Assembly: GCA_030544215.1 (NCBI GenBank)
Contig: JARZZO010000014.1
Span: forward strand, 18,758,234-18,822,233
Direction of reading: 5' to 3'
DNA: 64,000 bases
Origin: Zantedeschia hybrid cultivar
Lineage: Eukaryota; Streptophyta; Magnoliopsida; Alismatales; Araceae
Shown: positions 1-11,039 of the stretch, piece after piece
Layout: every line of letters begins with the position of its first letter
Numbering within the stretch: position 1 is the stretch's first letter
The notes under the pieces: model-generated
What the model was told of the DNA's origin: nothing
Database searches by the model: none
Seen by the model: only the letters and a program-made list of their open reading frames with translations
Position numbers and translations under genes: made by a program

Positions 1-606
1 TAGCTTCACTAACTATTTTCTTACTGTTGTTTTTTGCAATTTTATAATCTTGGAAGATTTAATCATTTTTACTCCTTTGCCACGTTTAAAGCATTCTCTT
101 TTATAGTTAATAGATTTTTTAATTTTATCATCCCACCACTGTCTCTTTTCTAAGAACTCTTTTACCTTTAAATTCACCTAAGATTTCTTTCGCTACTCTA
201 TTTATACAAGTGGCCATTCTATTCCATATTATGTTAGTTTCTCCCTCGAAATCCTATTTATTTTTCTTTAATAGACACTTTTTAAAGGTATCTAAATTAT
301 CTCCTTATAAATTCCACCATTTATTTTTTGGGAAACTATTCAATACACCATTTTTCTTCAATTTTTGGATGTAAACATCCATTACTAAAATCCTATGTTG
401 AGGGGCTAGACTCTCTCCATGAATGACTTTACAATCTTTACATAATGATCAATCAATTTTTGTAATAAAAAAATAATCTATTTGACTTTTATGCATTCCA
501 CTTTTATAAGTTATTAAATGTTCGTTTCTCTTTTTAAAGTAAGCATACACAGTAGCAAAGTCAATAATGGTCCCATTCATGACATTTCTATCACCAAAGC
601 CAAAAG
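1..606 (-). mobile_element. RTE-type LINE fragment (5' truncated)
   Basis: This stretch is clearly homologous, in the same orientation, to about 26740-27360 of the longer RTE LINE in this window. Shared segments include the 'cacgtttaaagcattctctt' block and the 'tcaccaaagccaaa' block, where the similarity stops at about 606. It covers part of the endonuclease-to-RT region read on the minus strand and carries many stops. It is a dead fragment whose remainder lies outside the window to the left. Confidence 0.75.
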
Positions 607-614
607 ATGATCGT

Positions 615-684
615 TGCACCAGCCAGGAATCGAACCCGGTTTGTACCGTGGCAGGGTACTATTCTACCACTAGACCATTGGTGC
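615..684 (-). tRNA. trnG-GCC: tRNA-Gly (anticodon GCC), slightly degenerate
   Basis: The reverse complement folds as a tRNA-Gly. The acceptor stem runs from GCACCA to TGGTGC with discriminator A. The D-loop has AGTGGTA, the anticodon loop CTGCCAC has anticodon GCC, and the T-arm is CCGGG-TTCGATT-CCTGG. It is 70 nt, one shorter than the usual plant tRNA-Gly-GCC, with the missing base in the variable loop. The seventh acceptor pair is an A-C mismatch. The B box (GGTTCGATTCC) is intact and a T4 run (602-605 on this strand) follows about 10 nt downstream, as for Pol III termination. It may be functional or a recent pseudogene. Confidence 0.75.
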
Positions 685-693
685 TAACAAAAC

Positions 694-767
694 TTCTGTT
701 GCCGGGATTTGAACCCAGGTCGCCTAGGTGAAAGCCAAGTATCCTAATTGGACTGGATGACAACAAA
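694..767 (-). tRNA. trnE-UUC: tRNA-Glu (anticodon TTC), probable pseudogene
   Basis: The reverse complement is a 74-nt tRNA-Glu cloverleaf. A seven-pair acceptor stem (TTTGTTG/CAACAGA, one G-T pair) is followed by anticodon loop CTTTCAC (anticodon TTC) and T-arm GGTTCAAATCC. The anticodon stem has two G-T pairs. The D-loop lacks the conserved GG and position 10 is A instead of G, so the A box and tertiary contacts look damaged. It lies 9 nt upstream of the tRNA-Gly on the same strand, with a T4 run between them. I favour a decayed nuclear tRNA over an active one. Confidence 0.6.
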
Positions 768-2057
768 TTTGTTCAATGACAATTATATATATTTGAACAA
801 TACCTACCTTAATGGAATATTCCCAACCAATCCCAATTATCTTGCTCTTCTTATCCCAACCTTAGAGCACTTGGCCTTGTCGCATGGCATCATAGGTTCA
901 TAGACATGCATTTCATGATTCATCATAGAGCTTCCTTTTCTCTTTTGACGATGGAAGATCCCAAACTAGGTGAATACATCTTGCTGTTGGGAAAATCCCA
1001 CAGCCTCAATATCCAGAAGGTCCTTCTAGAACAAGGAATCATTTTGTTGGGGCTTGACAGAGCTGTCATCAAATCCATTTAACTGCCAACACCATGCCAG
1101 AAAGCCCATTAATATTTCAGCTGGCTGCTGACACCTTACTTTTCTACATACACCCTTTTCCTTCTTTTGTGTTTGTGTTTTTTTTTCCCCTGCAGCTATA
1201 TTTCCTGCAGAAGCAGCTGAAGCAACTGCTCTTATGGTGACAAAGCCTGCCATCACCACCACAGCTCAGTGTCAGCCATGGTTTGCCATATCACTGATCC
1301 GTACAGATCGTATCTTCTCAGATACGATACGGTACCGTACCAACTCAAGACGACTCAGTCCGACTCGTGCGAGTCACATGATTCAGGCCAATTCAGCCCT
1401 GTTTCTAATTTTTTTTTCCATATTCTTTCATTTATGAATAATTATGACATGAATAAACTTTTAACTCTAGTAGTTTATTAAAGATAATGACATTAAGCCA
1501 AATTTAGGAGAAATCTACCCTAATAAATATAAAAGTGTAAATTACCTATTAAATTGGAGAAAAAAGTCCAATCATTTATCAATTGGAGTAAAAAAAAGTC
1601 CAATTACTTATCAAATTAGGAAAAAAATATACTTAATAAGATACAAGTCACACCAACTTGCATTGAGTAGGCTCAAGCCAGATCACAGTGATCTGTGTCA
1701 GATTGCAATGTATCGCTCAAGATGGCATGAGCCACATCGAGTCAGCACTAGTCGGTCCAAGTGGCATCGAGTCCGCTTTAGTCGGATGCATATCGGTGAG
1801 TCCATGCATCCCAATATATTGGACTTGCCTTATGTTGGTGCTTTGTGGTATGTGACAAAACCTCTGGACCATTTTACCCTTCGGTAGGAATACAGTGCAA
1901 ACATTCAACACATCTAAGTGGAACACTTCAACCACACAGTTTTAACTAGCTTAGCAGCACTCTTCGTCAAGTGGTGCTTATGTCATTTCAAGTTCAGTGA
2001 CTTCACGTCTGATTTAAGATCGGTTTCTGCCATGTGGTTCTAATGCCAGTGCTGCTT
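768..2057. other. No gene recognised
   Basis: I find no supportable gene. Short ORFs on both strands overlap and resemble nothing I know. Around 1300-1390 there is a small patch of GATACGATACGG-like near-palindromes and 'gactcagtccgactcg' wording of the sort seen in decayed retroelements. Confidence 0.5.
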
Positions 2058-2553
2058 GTCGTGTGCGCACATGTCCATGTATGCTTTCTGAAAGGTTCTG
2101 CTTCCAATGTCCCAAACTCAGCAGTTGATTTTTTTCCCATCCAGTCCGACATAAGGCATTCTTTGCATATTCTGATGCACCTTTCTTGGATTCCCTCTAT
2201 ATTTAAAAAATTAACCCATTCAATACACCCGTTACTCAGTTCCACACTGACTTTGTTAGGAGTTTCAATGTCCTGGTCAATCCACAGATGCTCTGTGACA
2301 CCTGATTTGTCATGTGCGCACATGCACATGTATGCTTTCTGAAAGGCTCCAATGTCCCAAACTCAGTAGTTGATTTTTTTCCTATCCAGGCTGATTTTAG
2401 GCGTTCTTTGGATATTCTGGTGCACCTTTCTTGGACTCCCTCTATATTTTAAAAAACCCATTTCATACACCCATTACTCAGTTCCACACTGTCTTTGTTA
2501 GGAGTTTCCATGTCCTGGCCACTCCACAGATGATCTGTGACACCCAATTTCTA
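2058..2553. repeat. Tandem duplication, about 250 bp x 2
   Basis: Two diverged direct copies (about 2058-2308 and 2309-2553) share the 'gtgcgcacatg' start, 'atgctttctgaaagg', 'cacctttcttgga', 'cactcagttccacact'-like and 'gttaggagtttc' blocks in the same order. The overlapping ORFs on both strands here are by-products of the repeat. Origin unknown. Confidence 0.8.
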
Positions 2554-3650
2554 CTTGTTCATCATCCAGTCAACCACAGATGTAAATCCAACTGTTTCCC
2601 ATCATAACCTCTTCACAAGCATCAACGTGTGGATGAGATTTTTTTCCCCCCCTATGGTGGGCAGTTTATTTCCTAAGTCATCCTCTCTTACAGCCCAGCA
2701 TTCAACTTTAGGAGGCCCAATTCTAAAGTAAGGCTATTCAATCTATCTAGTTGCCAGAAGCTGCGACAAATGAATCTTAAGTCCTTCACTGGCATACATA
2801 TTCAGGATCATACCACTCTTTCTAGGGACGAGGAGCCTAATGAGTCTACAGGAATATGAAAGATCAAGTGGAAAAAATATAAGGTTGATCCATTGAACAA
2901 TATAAGGATCAGCTTGTACTCATGTCCTTACCCCAGAACAATGGAATTGAATGTGAGGAGGATCTAAATCCAATAGTTTATATTGTGTCTTTGTGTACTT
3001 AACTGGCATCTTCAGCACATAGTTGGTCTCTTCATAAGGAGGATGTGATCACGAACTTTATTAATGAAATGCACTATGAGAGGCTTTATGTCACCACCTC
3101 CTGGATTGCCTATCCCACTTGATCATGTATTCTGTCTTTCCAGTATTTGCCAGCATTTTTTCAGATTAAGCCGACTGTTCATGCATCATTGAGTGCTTCC
3201 GACATGCTATTCTTGATGCTGATTTTATTGAGAATCAAAATGACAATTGTTATATTCACTTGATTATCTACTCAAAAAATTGCATCTGAAGCAGCAGCTC
3301 AACATGAAGAATTTTGACTGCATTCTTCTCTCATGACTACTACACAACTTGGCATAAACATGCAAAAGATCTCGTCAAACATGACCTCTTGGACCATGCG
3401 CTACCCCGATACCAATAGAGCTTCATCGAAAGCTTCAATCTACAGGTGACGAGGCTCTTCCTAATCTGATTCAGTAGAATCAGTACCATGAGTTTGTTGG
3501 TGTCTGTGTCAATGGTCTAGGCTTGGGCCAGCCAACCTAAGCATGGGCAAAGCCCAAGTACATGATGGGCCTTACTTTTGTGGCCCAAGACCAAGCCACG
3601 TCCTCTAAATAAAGTTCTACTGCGGTTCAGCCATTTCTAAATTCCGACTT
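2554..3650. other. No gene recognised
   Basis: I see no gene or structured repeat. The stretch ends at the LINE target-site duplication at 3651. Confidence 0.5.
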
Positions 3651-3727
3651 GTTCACAAAGATTGTAACACCAATTTAACTAACGCATAAAAAGTCTAACC
3701 TGAGGTTAGGAGGATGGATGGAGGTTA

Positions 3728-5033
3728 GTGAGGAAGAGCAAAGTGCTTCCAGTGAGAAAAAATTGTAGCAGGAGTAAGAGTCCCTTGCCTATAGAGACTA
3801 ATACCTGCATCTGCTGTTTGGGAGTAGGCCACTGGGTGAAAGAGCGCAGAAATGCAGTTAAGTGTCTTCTCTGTAGGCGCACTGGGCACAAGAGATGGTC
3901 TTGCAAGCAGCAGGTTTCAGGTGGGGCTGAGAATATGGCTTATTTGACCTCATTAGAGAAGGTTGAGGCTAAGAAGTTAGAAGGAGATCCTGAGAAGGTG
4001 AGACAGCCTTCGGTAAATATTCCTTGTTCCCCCCTAGCTTTAGAGGGGAGACGAAGACTCAACGCTTGTGGTGTTGTTGTGCAGGGGGACATTAAGAGTA
4101 AGATAAAGGTGGTGCAAGAGTTCTTGACTGAGCATTGTTCAGCACAGAGCTGGTGGATTAGGGAACTTGGAGATCAGAGCTTACGAGTATGGTTTCCTGA
4201 TTCATGATGGACGAATTACTGCCTATCGAAGAAGACATTCCAGAGAAAGCAGTGCAACTTCATATGGAAGACCTGGGTGAGGGAGACTATTGTAGATCCA
4301 ATGTTGAAGGGCCACTTCATTTGGTGTAAGCTATCAGGAACTCCTCTTCATCTCTGTAACCTGGAGACTTTCCACTCCATCTCTGTTTGGTAAACTAGAG
4401 AGTCAAGAGGGTTGATAAGAAGACACTTGATGGTGACTTTCTTTTGTATGTTATGGTCCAGGATGAGGTGGATAATCATCTTCATATTGTGAAAGGGGTG
4501 AGAATCAGTTCAGAGGGTATGGAATTTTGGGTTTCCCCTTACACTCTCCTTTGATAATTAAACTTCCATGGATGATGGAAGGTCTGCCCAGACTTCCTGA
4601 ATGGACTTGGGCAGAGATGCTGTCTTCCTACCAGAAGCTGTGTCATGAAAGGGAGAAGTCCAAAATAAAGGTGCTGGCTCCGGGGAAGATGAAGGCTGGA
4701 GACAACAAGTGCAGATCTTCAAATTGTTCTCTACCAGATCGCATAGAAGTTCTCAGTCCAGGCCAACCGAATTGGCACTTCAGGGAGGAGGGCGGGTGTC
4801 GGGTTTCAAACTCATTTTGCTCTGGTCTGGGAACTTGCCAGCCACCATTTTCTTCATTTGGGGTGCCTTTTTCATCAGTTGTTGCTTTTCATGGTGAGTT
4901 GTCTGTCTCAGAGGAAGATTCAATTCAGTATTCTGGGGTGGCTGTGAAGGCTCGAGGCTTGATGACACGATTTTTTTCTCCTCTCTCAAGATTAGGAAGT
5001 TCTAAATCTGAAGGTGCCTTTGAAATTCCTTGA
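3728..5033 (+). pseudogene. LINE ORF1 remnant (zinc-knuckle nucleic-acid-binding protein)
   Basis: An open frame at 3728-4207 contains two zinc knuckles close to its N-terminus. The second fits CX2CX4HX4C (residues CLLCRRTGHKRWSC). The first starts CICCLGVGHW but has Arg where the last Cys should be. Downstream residues (RRRLNACGVVV... QSWWIRELGDQSLRVWFPDS) resemble the RRM-like/DUF4283-type region of plant LINE ORF1. Several stops and frame changes follow the stop at 4207, and another open block (4527-5033) in a low-complexity tail belongs to the same ORF1. In LINEs this protein coats the element RNA; here it is broken. Confidence 0.7.
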
Positions 5034-5039
5034 GGCAAC

Positions 5040-6066
5040 ACCTAGGCTCGCGATTTGTTTTATGAAAAGTGATTAGTTGGGTGGAATTTACGTGAGATTC
5101 AAATAGTATTGAGCAGATCATGGAATCAAATTGGTAATCATCCCCTATCAGTAATCAGATACCTTGGTCTCCCTTTGTCGGATTCTAGAGTAAAATGTGC
5201 TGATTGGAATCCTATTATAAAGAAGTTTGAAGACAGATTGTCAGCTTGGAAAGAGAGAGAATTTCTCACACAATAAATTGGAGGTCAGTTTGCAGGAGTA
5301 AGAAGGGGGGAGCAGGTTTAACCCTTCTGACATTATGAATAAAGCTTCGTTGCTTAAATGGTTATGGAGGCTGGAAAGAGAAGGCCACTTTGTGGGCAAG
5401 GTTCGTCAAGCACAAATATTTTCAAGGTAATTCCTTCTAATGACTAGCCTGTGCATAGGAGCAATATTTTGCCCATGTGGAAAGGCAAATTCTTACACCT
5501 GGATTGTTTTAGATGTTCATGTTCTATTTGTATTGGGGATGGGCATTTAACTAATTTCTGGGCGGATCCTTGCTCGGAGAATAGACCTCTTGCTGAAAAT
5601 TTTCCTAATCTATATAGCATCTCCCCCTCAGTTGACCAGAAGGTTTGCAAGTTGTACCTGCAATCTTGGCAGAAATATCATTGAAACTTGCTTTTCCAGA
5701 GAAATCTTACTGACAGTGAACTTAACGATTCTGTGAATCTTACAGATATTCTCAACCAAGTCAGCTTAGACTTGTCTAAAAGGGCTTACAGAACATGGAA
5801 GTGGAGGTCTGATGGTAGGTTTTCTGTTAAATCTTTAGTCGAAATCTTAGTGGGTGGAGGTAAAAGAGTCCCATTGGTCTATCAGGTGTGGAACAAACTG
5901 CTTCCTATTAAGATCAGAATCTTCCTTTGGAAAGTGGCTTGGGAATAGGATGGCTACTGGGAAGAACAGATTAAAGAAATTTAAAAAAGAGATCAGGGGA
6001 ACTTGCATGTTTTGTATCTCTTTGAAGAAACATTTGATAATTTATTTCTCAACTCTGGTTTATTGA
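5040..6066 (+). pseudogene. LINE ORF2 C-terminal remnant (RT thumb and zf-RVT domain)
   Basis: Near 5155-5260 the translation reads RYLGLPLSDSRVK... FEDRLSAWKER, the segment after the RT palm in plant L1 ORF2. At 5770-5945 it reads TWKWRSDGRFSVKSL and VWNKLLPIKIRIFLWKVAW, typical of the zf-RVT domain, then shifts frame into MATGKNRLKKF and a degenerate CMFC. Stops and frameshifts separate the blocks. The catalytic FADD motif and endonuclease are missing. Confidence 0.75.
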
Positions 6067-6578
6067 CACCATATGGAGGTTGTTCTTCAAGATTTTGAAA
6101 ACTTCTTCTTTCAGTTGTTCAGATATGTCACATCCATACATGTCTTGGGAGCAGTTTAACTCATTTCCTTCTGAAAAGGACACATGGAATCTGTGTTTAC
6201 CAGATTTTGGCAATATGGAGGGAAAGGAATGACAGAATTTTCAGAGACACTTTTCATGAGCCATCTATTATAATCCAACATTGTATTTTCTTTATGCAAG
6301 AGTGGGTTTTCTGTTCATCTAGGATCAAGCTGCAAAATTCCACCATCATTGGCAAGCTTTGTAACTGGAAAACTTTTTGATGTAATTGGGTTTTTTGGGG
6401 TCCTTTTTCCTGGGTGTTTTGGTGTTGGTTTATATCATCTTGATAGTTTCATTTTCCTTCTCCTTTATTGTACTTTTGGAGTTTTTTTTTTCTTATTGCT
6501 TCTTTTGTACTTACCTTTTCTTTTCAGTGAATTGTGACCATATTTTTAGTCCCCTTCAAAAAAACTAGTTCACAAAGA

Positions 6579-7494
6579 ATACAGTTCAAGTGCCACCTAT
6601 GAGACTCAGAAACCTCCACCTTCTAGAACTAAACTACCTTCCACTCCACCATTCGGCCACTTCTTATCTATACTGTATTTTGCTGTATATACTATATATT
6701 TAGTTTCCAGGACCAGATGGGGCTAAAATTTTTGTATTGGTCCAGACCACAGGTCTAAAATGTTTGCTAGCCCAAACTTCAATCAAGTGGGCAAGGTTTG
6801 GTGGGCCAAAGGGTTGGGCAGCCCATTCACACTGTTATTTGTTCGGATGTTTGCCAACCATACAACTTCTTGCACTGACATTGCTCATGCCATCCAATTC
6901 TTCGTTTTCTTTGGTACCTTTCAGCATGTTGACATGCTTCATCTTACTTCTCCACTCCTTTGTCACTTCCTGATCCAAGTTGGTTAGTGATCCCAGCAAT
7001 CATCACCATGGCAAGTTTTAATGTATTTGTCGATGACTCTCATTTCTAACTGTTACAAGGAGTGGCATGTGGTTTCTCACTCAGCATTGAGGAAGCAAGT
7101 AATCAAGCATCATGCAGATTGCCAGCAACAGAATTTCTCATAAGTGCACAATGCCATATCAAGTCAACCGTCATTTTGGCCATAAGAAATATCTTCCGTA
7201 CCATATTTTGATTCTCACAGGCTACTTGCCAATATGTTCAGTGAGTGTTAGTTTGCAACTTACTCTGAGTCATGGAACCAGAAGTTAGACAGTGTGGATG
7301 TACTGGTCAAACCTGATCAGAACTAGCTAGGACAAGTCAAATCTAGCCATTTTTAGTGTGACTTCAGGCTGGATCAATGTAGAATATACGGAAGAGTGTC
7401 TGACTAGAACCTGACCTCACATGACTTATAGTGCAAAATTCTTTAGCCCATACCCAATCTTAGGTCAAGAGGCAAATCAATATAAGAGTATCAT
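6579..7494. other. No gene recognised
   Basis: Unique-looking AT-moderate DNA. The ORFs are short, overlap each other and match nothing I recognise. Confidence 0.5.
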
Positions 7495-7499
7495 GCATA

Positions 7500-7785
7500 A
7501 GTGAGTGGTTTTGGTAGATAGGGCAGGCAGCTTGGTTGGCATGGTTCCGGTTCACACCCAGAAGTCTCGTGTTCAAAATTACCTAGAGCACCCAATACCG
7601 CAGCCTGCAGAAGGTTCACATGGATGGGAATTTCCCAAATGCCCATAGACTTTGTCCTGTCCCCACTCTGGTGGCTTTTTTACAACCTCACCCTCACACG
7701 GTCCCATTGATATTACCTCCTCAGAAGGGATAACCCATGTATCTCCTAACCAGGTGCAAGGAGTCCCCCCCCCAAAAAAAAAGGC
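7500..7785 (+). mobile_element. SINE-like element
   Basis: A tRNA-like head contains an A-box-like stretch (cagcttggttggcatgg, near 7530) and a B-box-like stretch (gtgttcaaaattacc, near 7568), about 30 bp apart. A non-tRNA body follows, ending at a C9/A9 run (about 7766-7784), consistent with an oligo(A) tail. I could not find a convincing target-site duplication, so the boundaries are approximate. Confidence 0.5.
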
Positions 7786-7844
7786 CTCAAAAGAAAGTTG
7801 TTAGAGTTGGCTAGGGTCAACGTTATCACAGGAAACGAAGAGAA

Positions 7845-8110
7845 TACAAATCTAGCTGAGTTACCTTTGAGTTACTATTGAACATGAAGAAAATAGTATT
7901 GAACAAATCTAGCTAGATTTGTATGTTCGATAGTATTCTCTTCCTAACCTGTGAAACGAAGAGAATACAAATCTACCTGTGAACATGAACATACAAAAAA
8001 GGATTAATGGTTGTTTACAATTAGCTGAGTTACTGTTCAATAGTATAAGTTACCTTTCTTGTATGTGAGATATGGCCGATTGCTGAAGATCAACATGAAG
8101 AAGTAAACAA
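7845..8110. repeat. Short rearranged repeats with an imperfect hairpin
   Basis: A 16-bp perfect palindrome AAATCTAGCTAGATTT (7905-7920) sits at the centre of an imperfect inverted repeat (about 7881-7945) whose arms read gaagaaaatagtatt and tagtattctcttc. A block 'aaacgaagagaatacaaatct' occurs twice in direct orientation (near 7835 and 7952), and 'ggttgtttac' near 8008 pairs with 'gtaaacaacc' near 8104. No coding potential. Confidence 0.6.
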
Positions 8111-8719
8111 CCATTAGTCATAAATATCAGCAGCCATTCTAAGTATTGAAAACATCTGATTCCTTGCCTGTGATAGACACATTTCCTTCGAGAAGTTCAT
8201 AGATTGCTTCAATAAATTCTTTGTAGAATGAAATGACTCCTGGAATAAACATTCATTACTATCATTTCAACACCATAAGAAGAATTTTGTGACTACAATG
8301 AATAAGAAGATTTTACTGGCGGCAAATCTGCTATATTCTGCATCATTACCTGGGTTCCCAGGGATAATAAGAATGTGCAGCAAAGGTTCATCAGAGTGCA
8401 GTTCCATTAGTTCTGTTGAGAAACTATAAATAAATGATAAAAAGCTTGTCAAAGCCAATAGCTAAGAAATTAACTCGTCATAAATACCATACAATATAAG
8501 AGAAGAAGACAACTAAACACACCTGGAAACATTACACAATCGACTAGTGGCGAACTTTTGCTGAGAGGAGATTAAAACTTCCTTAGCCATCAAATTATTT
8601 ATACACCTTGGACAGGACGCACCTCTAAAAACCACCGAGTCAGGAAAAATCCATGTCAAGTAAAATAAGGCAGAAATATTAAGTCAATTGGCAACCACAG
8701 AATGCACACTCTTGACGTC
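8111..8719. other. No gene recognised
   Basis: I see no supportable gene or element between the small repeats and the LTR retrotransposon. Confidence 0.5.
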
Positions 8720-8724
8720 ATATT

Positions 8725-8854
8725 TGTTGATTAGAGGAAAGATCCAATTGAATTAACCTAATAGATGGAAGAACAATATATTATATACCTGGACACACAG
8801 AACATTGTGTCCTAGGAACACTATAAGCTAAAACTAATATCCTTAACTCTAACA
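8725..8854 (-). repeat. 3' LTR of outer copia-type element
   Basis: This 130-bp LTR is unusually short for a pol-bearing copia element. It differs from the partner at 14326-14455 by three substitutions. Confidence 0.92.
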
Positions 8855-8861
8855 CTCCCCC

Positions 8862-9539
8862 TCAAGCTGGAGCATATATATCAATCATGCCCAGCTTGTT
8901 ACAAAGAGTATTGAACCGAGACACCCCAAAAGACTTAGTAAACAAATCAGCTAGTTGATCATCGGTAGGGGTATACGGAGTACTAATCTTCTGAGACATA
9001 ACTGCATCTCTCACAAAATGACAGTCCACCTCTATGTGCTTTGTACGTTCATGAAACATAGGATTCTTAGCAATGTGAATGGCAGCTTGATTATCACAGT
9101 GCATCTCCATTGGTTCAGTAGATGTAACTCCAAAGTCAGACATTAACCTTTGAAACCACATTATCTCACAAGCAGTCTGAGCCATTGCTCTATATTCGGC
9201 TTCAGCACTTGATCTAGCCACAACACTTTGTTTCTTACTCCTCCATGTAACTAGGTTACCACCAACATATGTACAAAATCCACAAGTAGATCGTCTATCT
9301 AATTTGGATCCTGCATAGTCAGCATCTGAGAAAGCTTCAATCTTCAAGTGTCCATTCTTTTTGTACAACAATCATCTTCCAGGGGCAGCCTTTATATAAT
9401 GCAAAATCTTCACAGCAGCTTCCCAATGACACTTCTTGGGTTTCTGCATAAATTGACTCACTACTCCAACAACAAATGCAATATTAGGTCTTATGATTGT
9501 CAAATAAATGAGCTTTCTACACAACCGTCAATACCTTGA
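8862..9539 (-). pseudogene. Copia RNase H region (pol C-terminus)
   Basis: The minus-strand frame 9371-8862 encodes a typical Ty1/copia RNase H. It has SDADYAGSKLDRRSTCGFC, TWRSKKQSVVARSSAEAEYRA, CDNQAAIHIAKNP, HERTKHIEVDCHFVRD and QLADLFTKS in the expected order, and ends at a natural stop (8862) close to the LTR. Upstream (9372-9539) the frame continues as YLTIIRPNIA... VVSQFM, the end of RT, with two in-frame stops. The nested element interrupts it at 9540. RNase H normally degrades the RNA strand during reverse transcription; this copy is not expressed as a whole. Confidence 0.9.
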
Positions 9540-9544
9540 AACAT
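9540..9544. repeat. Target-site duplication AACAT of nested element (left)
   Basis: It matches 12724-12728 exactly and flanks the inner LTR element, proving the insertion event into the copia pol. Confidence 0.93.
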
Positions 9545-9893
9545 TGATGGGGATCCAGGAACAGCTGAAATGGAGTCAAAGGCCCAATGTGCAGTTTATT
9601 TGGCCCATTAGGGGCCCATTGGGAGTCTTTTAATTTATCTGCAATTTTCACATGTTTTTTAGTTATTTTCGGAGTCTTAGGGGTAGTTTAGTAATTTTCC
9701 TATTAGGGTTTCTTTGAGGAGTCTATATATTGTCCTGTATCCCCTCGTGGGAAAGATTTGAAGAAGAATTTTGAAATGATGAGCCGCCGCTGCGTGTTTT
9801 CTCCCGAGACGGGACGGGAACCCTAGTCTTCTTCTCCTCCAACCCCCTCTCTTCTAGCTACTTCCGATCTACCCCCCCTCCTGTCCCGCATCA
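9545..9893 (+). repeat. 5' LTR of inner element
   Basis: The 349-bp LTR contains a TATA box (TATATAT, 9724-9730) followed by a likely R region. Its end abuts the PBS. Confidence 0.92.
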
Positions 9894-9895
9894 AA

Positions 9896-10790
9896 TTGGT
9901 ATCAGAGCCCAACTCCGATCCCCATCGTGCCTCCACTGCCTTCTCTTCTTCTCTGCCTTCCTCTCTCTCTGTGCGTGATTCACTCTCTCCCCTGCACAGC
10001 GTCTGTGTCACGCAGCAAGGAACTGCAGGCCTAACCCCCCACGAACCCGCAGCACGCAGGCTCCGGAGGCCACCACCGCAGGGGCTGTCCGGTCTTCCTC
10101 CCGTCCCCTGTCGCTCCCCTGCGAGCCCGACGAGGCCTGCCCGAGAACCCACGCCACCCCGCTCGAACCACAGCGCGCAGGCGACGACTCCCGCGAGCCT
10201 CACCACCCTGCAGTTCGCGGAGCCGCCGCACGCGTGGCCGAAGCAGGATCCCCGCGAGTCCCCTCCGGCGGTGCGCAGGTCCAGAGACGGTCACCCCCGC
10301 ACTCCCGGAGAGCTTCCCAGCAGCACGCAGGCCCCGGAGGCCACCACCGCAGGGGTTGTCCGGTTTCCCCCCCCCCCCCCGTCCCCTGTCTCTCTCCTGC
10401 GAGTCCGACGGGACCTGCCCGAGCCCCCATCGCCAGCAGCTTCCCTTCCCGCCACCGCCGGCTCCGGAGAACCCTCCCGCGTGCCTCCCCCTGCAACCCA
10501 GGCCCGACGAAGAAGAGGAAAGAAAAAGGAGACGAAGAAGAGGAGGGGAGAATCGCCGGAGCACCTGCCTGCTCCCGCCGCCGCCACGCTGCCGGAGGCA
10601 TCGCCGTCTCCCACCGCCAGTGCCGTCGCAACCGGCGCTGTAGCAGTCGCCGCCCCGCCGCGCCAACGTCGCCGCCGCGCTCGCTGGCCGCCGGCGCCAT
10701 CGCCGCGCTCGGCCGCCGCTGCCTTCCCCTTTCTCGTGCTCTCTCTCACCCTGCTCCCTGTTAGGGTTTGGGGAAGGGCGAACTGAAGAA
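9896..10790 (+). other. GC-rich leader of inner element with internal duplication
   Basis: This stretch is open in several frames on both strands only because it is very GC-rich (Pro/Arg/Ala-rich translations). Two direct copies of a roughly 95-105-bp block (10051-10145 and 10322-10425, offset 271) start agcacgcagg and run through ctgcgag(c/t)ccgacg. I see no conserved domain. It could be captured host exon sequence or an element-specific leader. Confidence 0.6.
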
Positions 10791-11039
10791 GACAACGAAC
10801 CGGTCGGGCCTTTCAAGCCATAACCGGTCAAACCGGTTCGACCCGGTCTGGCCCAAGGCCATTCACAACCTGGTTGAACCAGGTCAGTTTCCACCGAGCC
10901 AGGGTCCGAACCCAAGCCCCCAACGGCTCGAGCCACCCTGCCTCTTCAACCTGGTTTGCTACAGTGCACAGGGGGTGCATTAGAAGTTCTTATCGCACCG
11001 CCAGCGCCCGGGGCTCGTCCGTGCTCCGATTTGCGCGCC

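Larger units (their letters stand above)
3662..6567 (+). mobile_element. L1-type LINE, internally deleted, with TSD
   Basis: The element is flanked by an 11-bp direct repeat GTTCACAAAGA (3651-3661 and 6568-6578) and ends in 'ttcaaaaaaa', as plant L1 LINEs do. It begins with an ORF1 carrying zinc knuckles (3728 on) and then jumps, near 5040, to the C-terminal part of the reverse transcriptase ('YLGLPL' segment near 5160) and the zf-RVT zinc-binding domain (about 5770-6060). The endonuclease and RT palm are absent. At about 2.9 kb it is roughly half the length of a full plant L1. It cannot move by itself. Confidence 0.85.

Noticed and set aside
9896..10936. Several long overlapping ORFs on both strands (up to about 300 codons)
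   Set aside because: They are simultaneous open frames of a GC-rich, duplicated LTR-element leader, start at non-ATG codons in part, and show only Pro/Arg/Ala bias.
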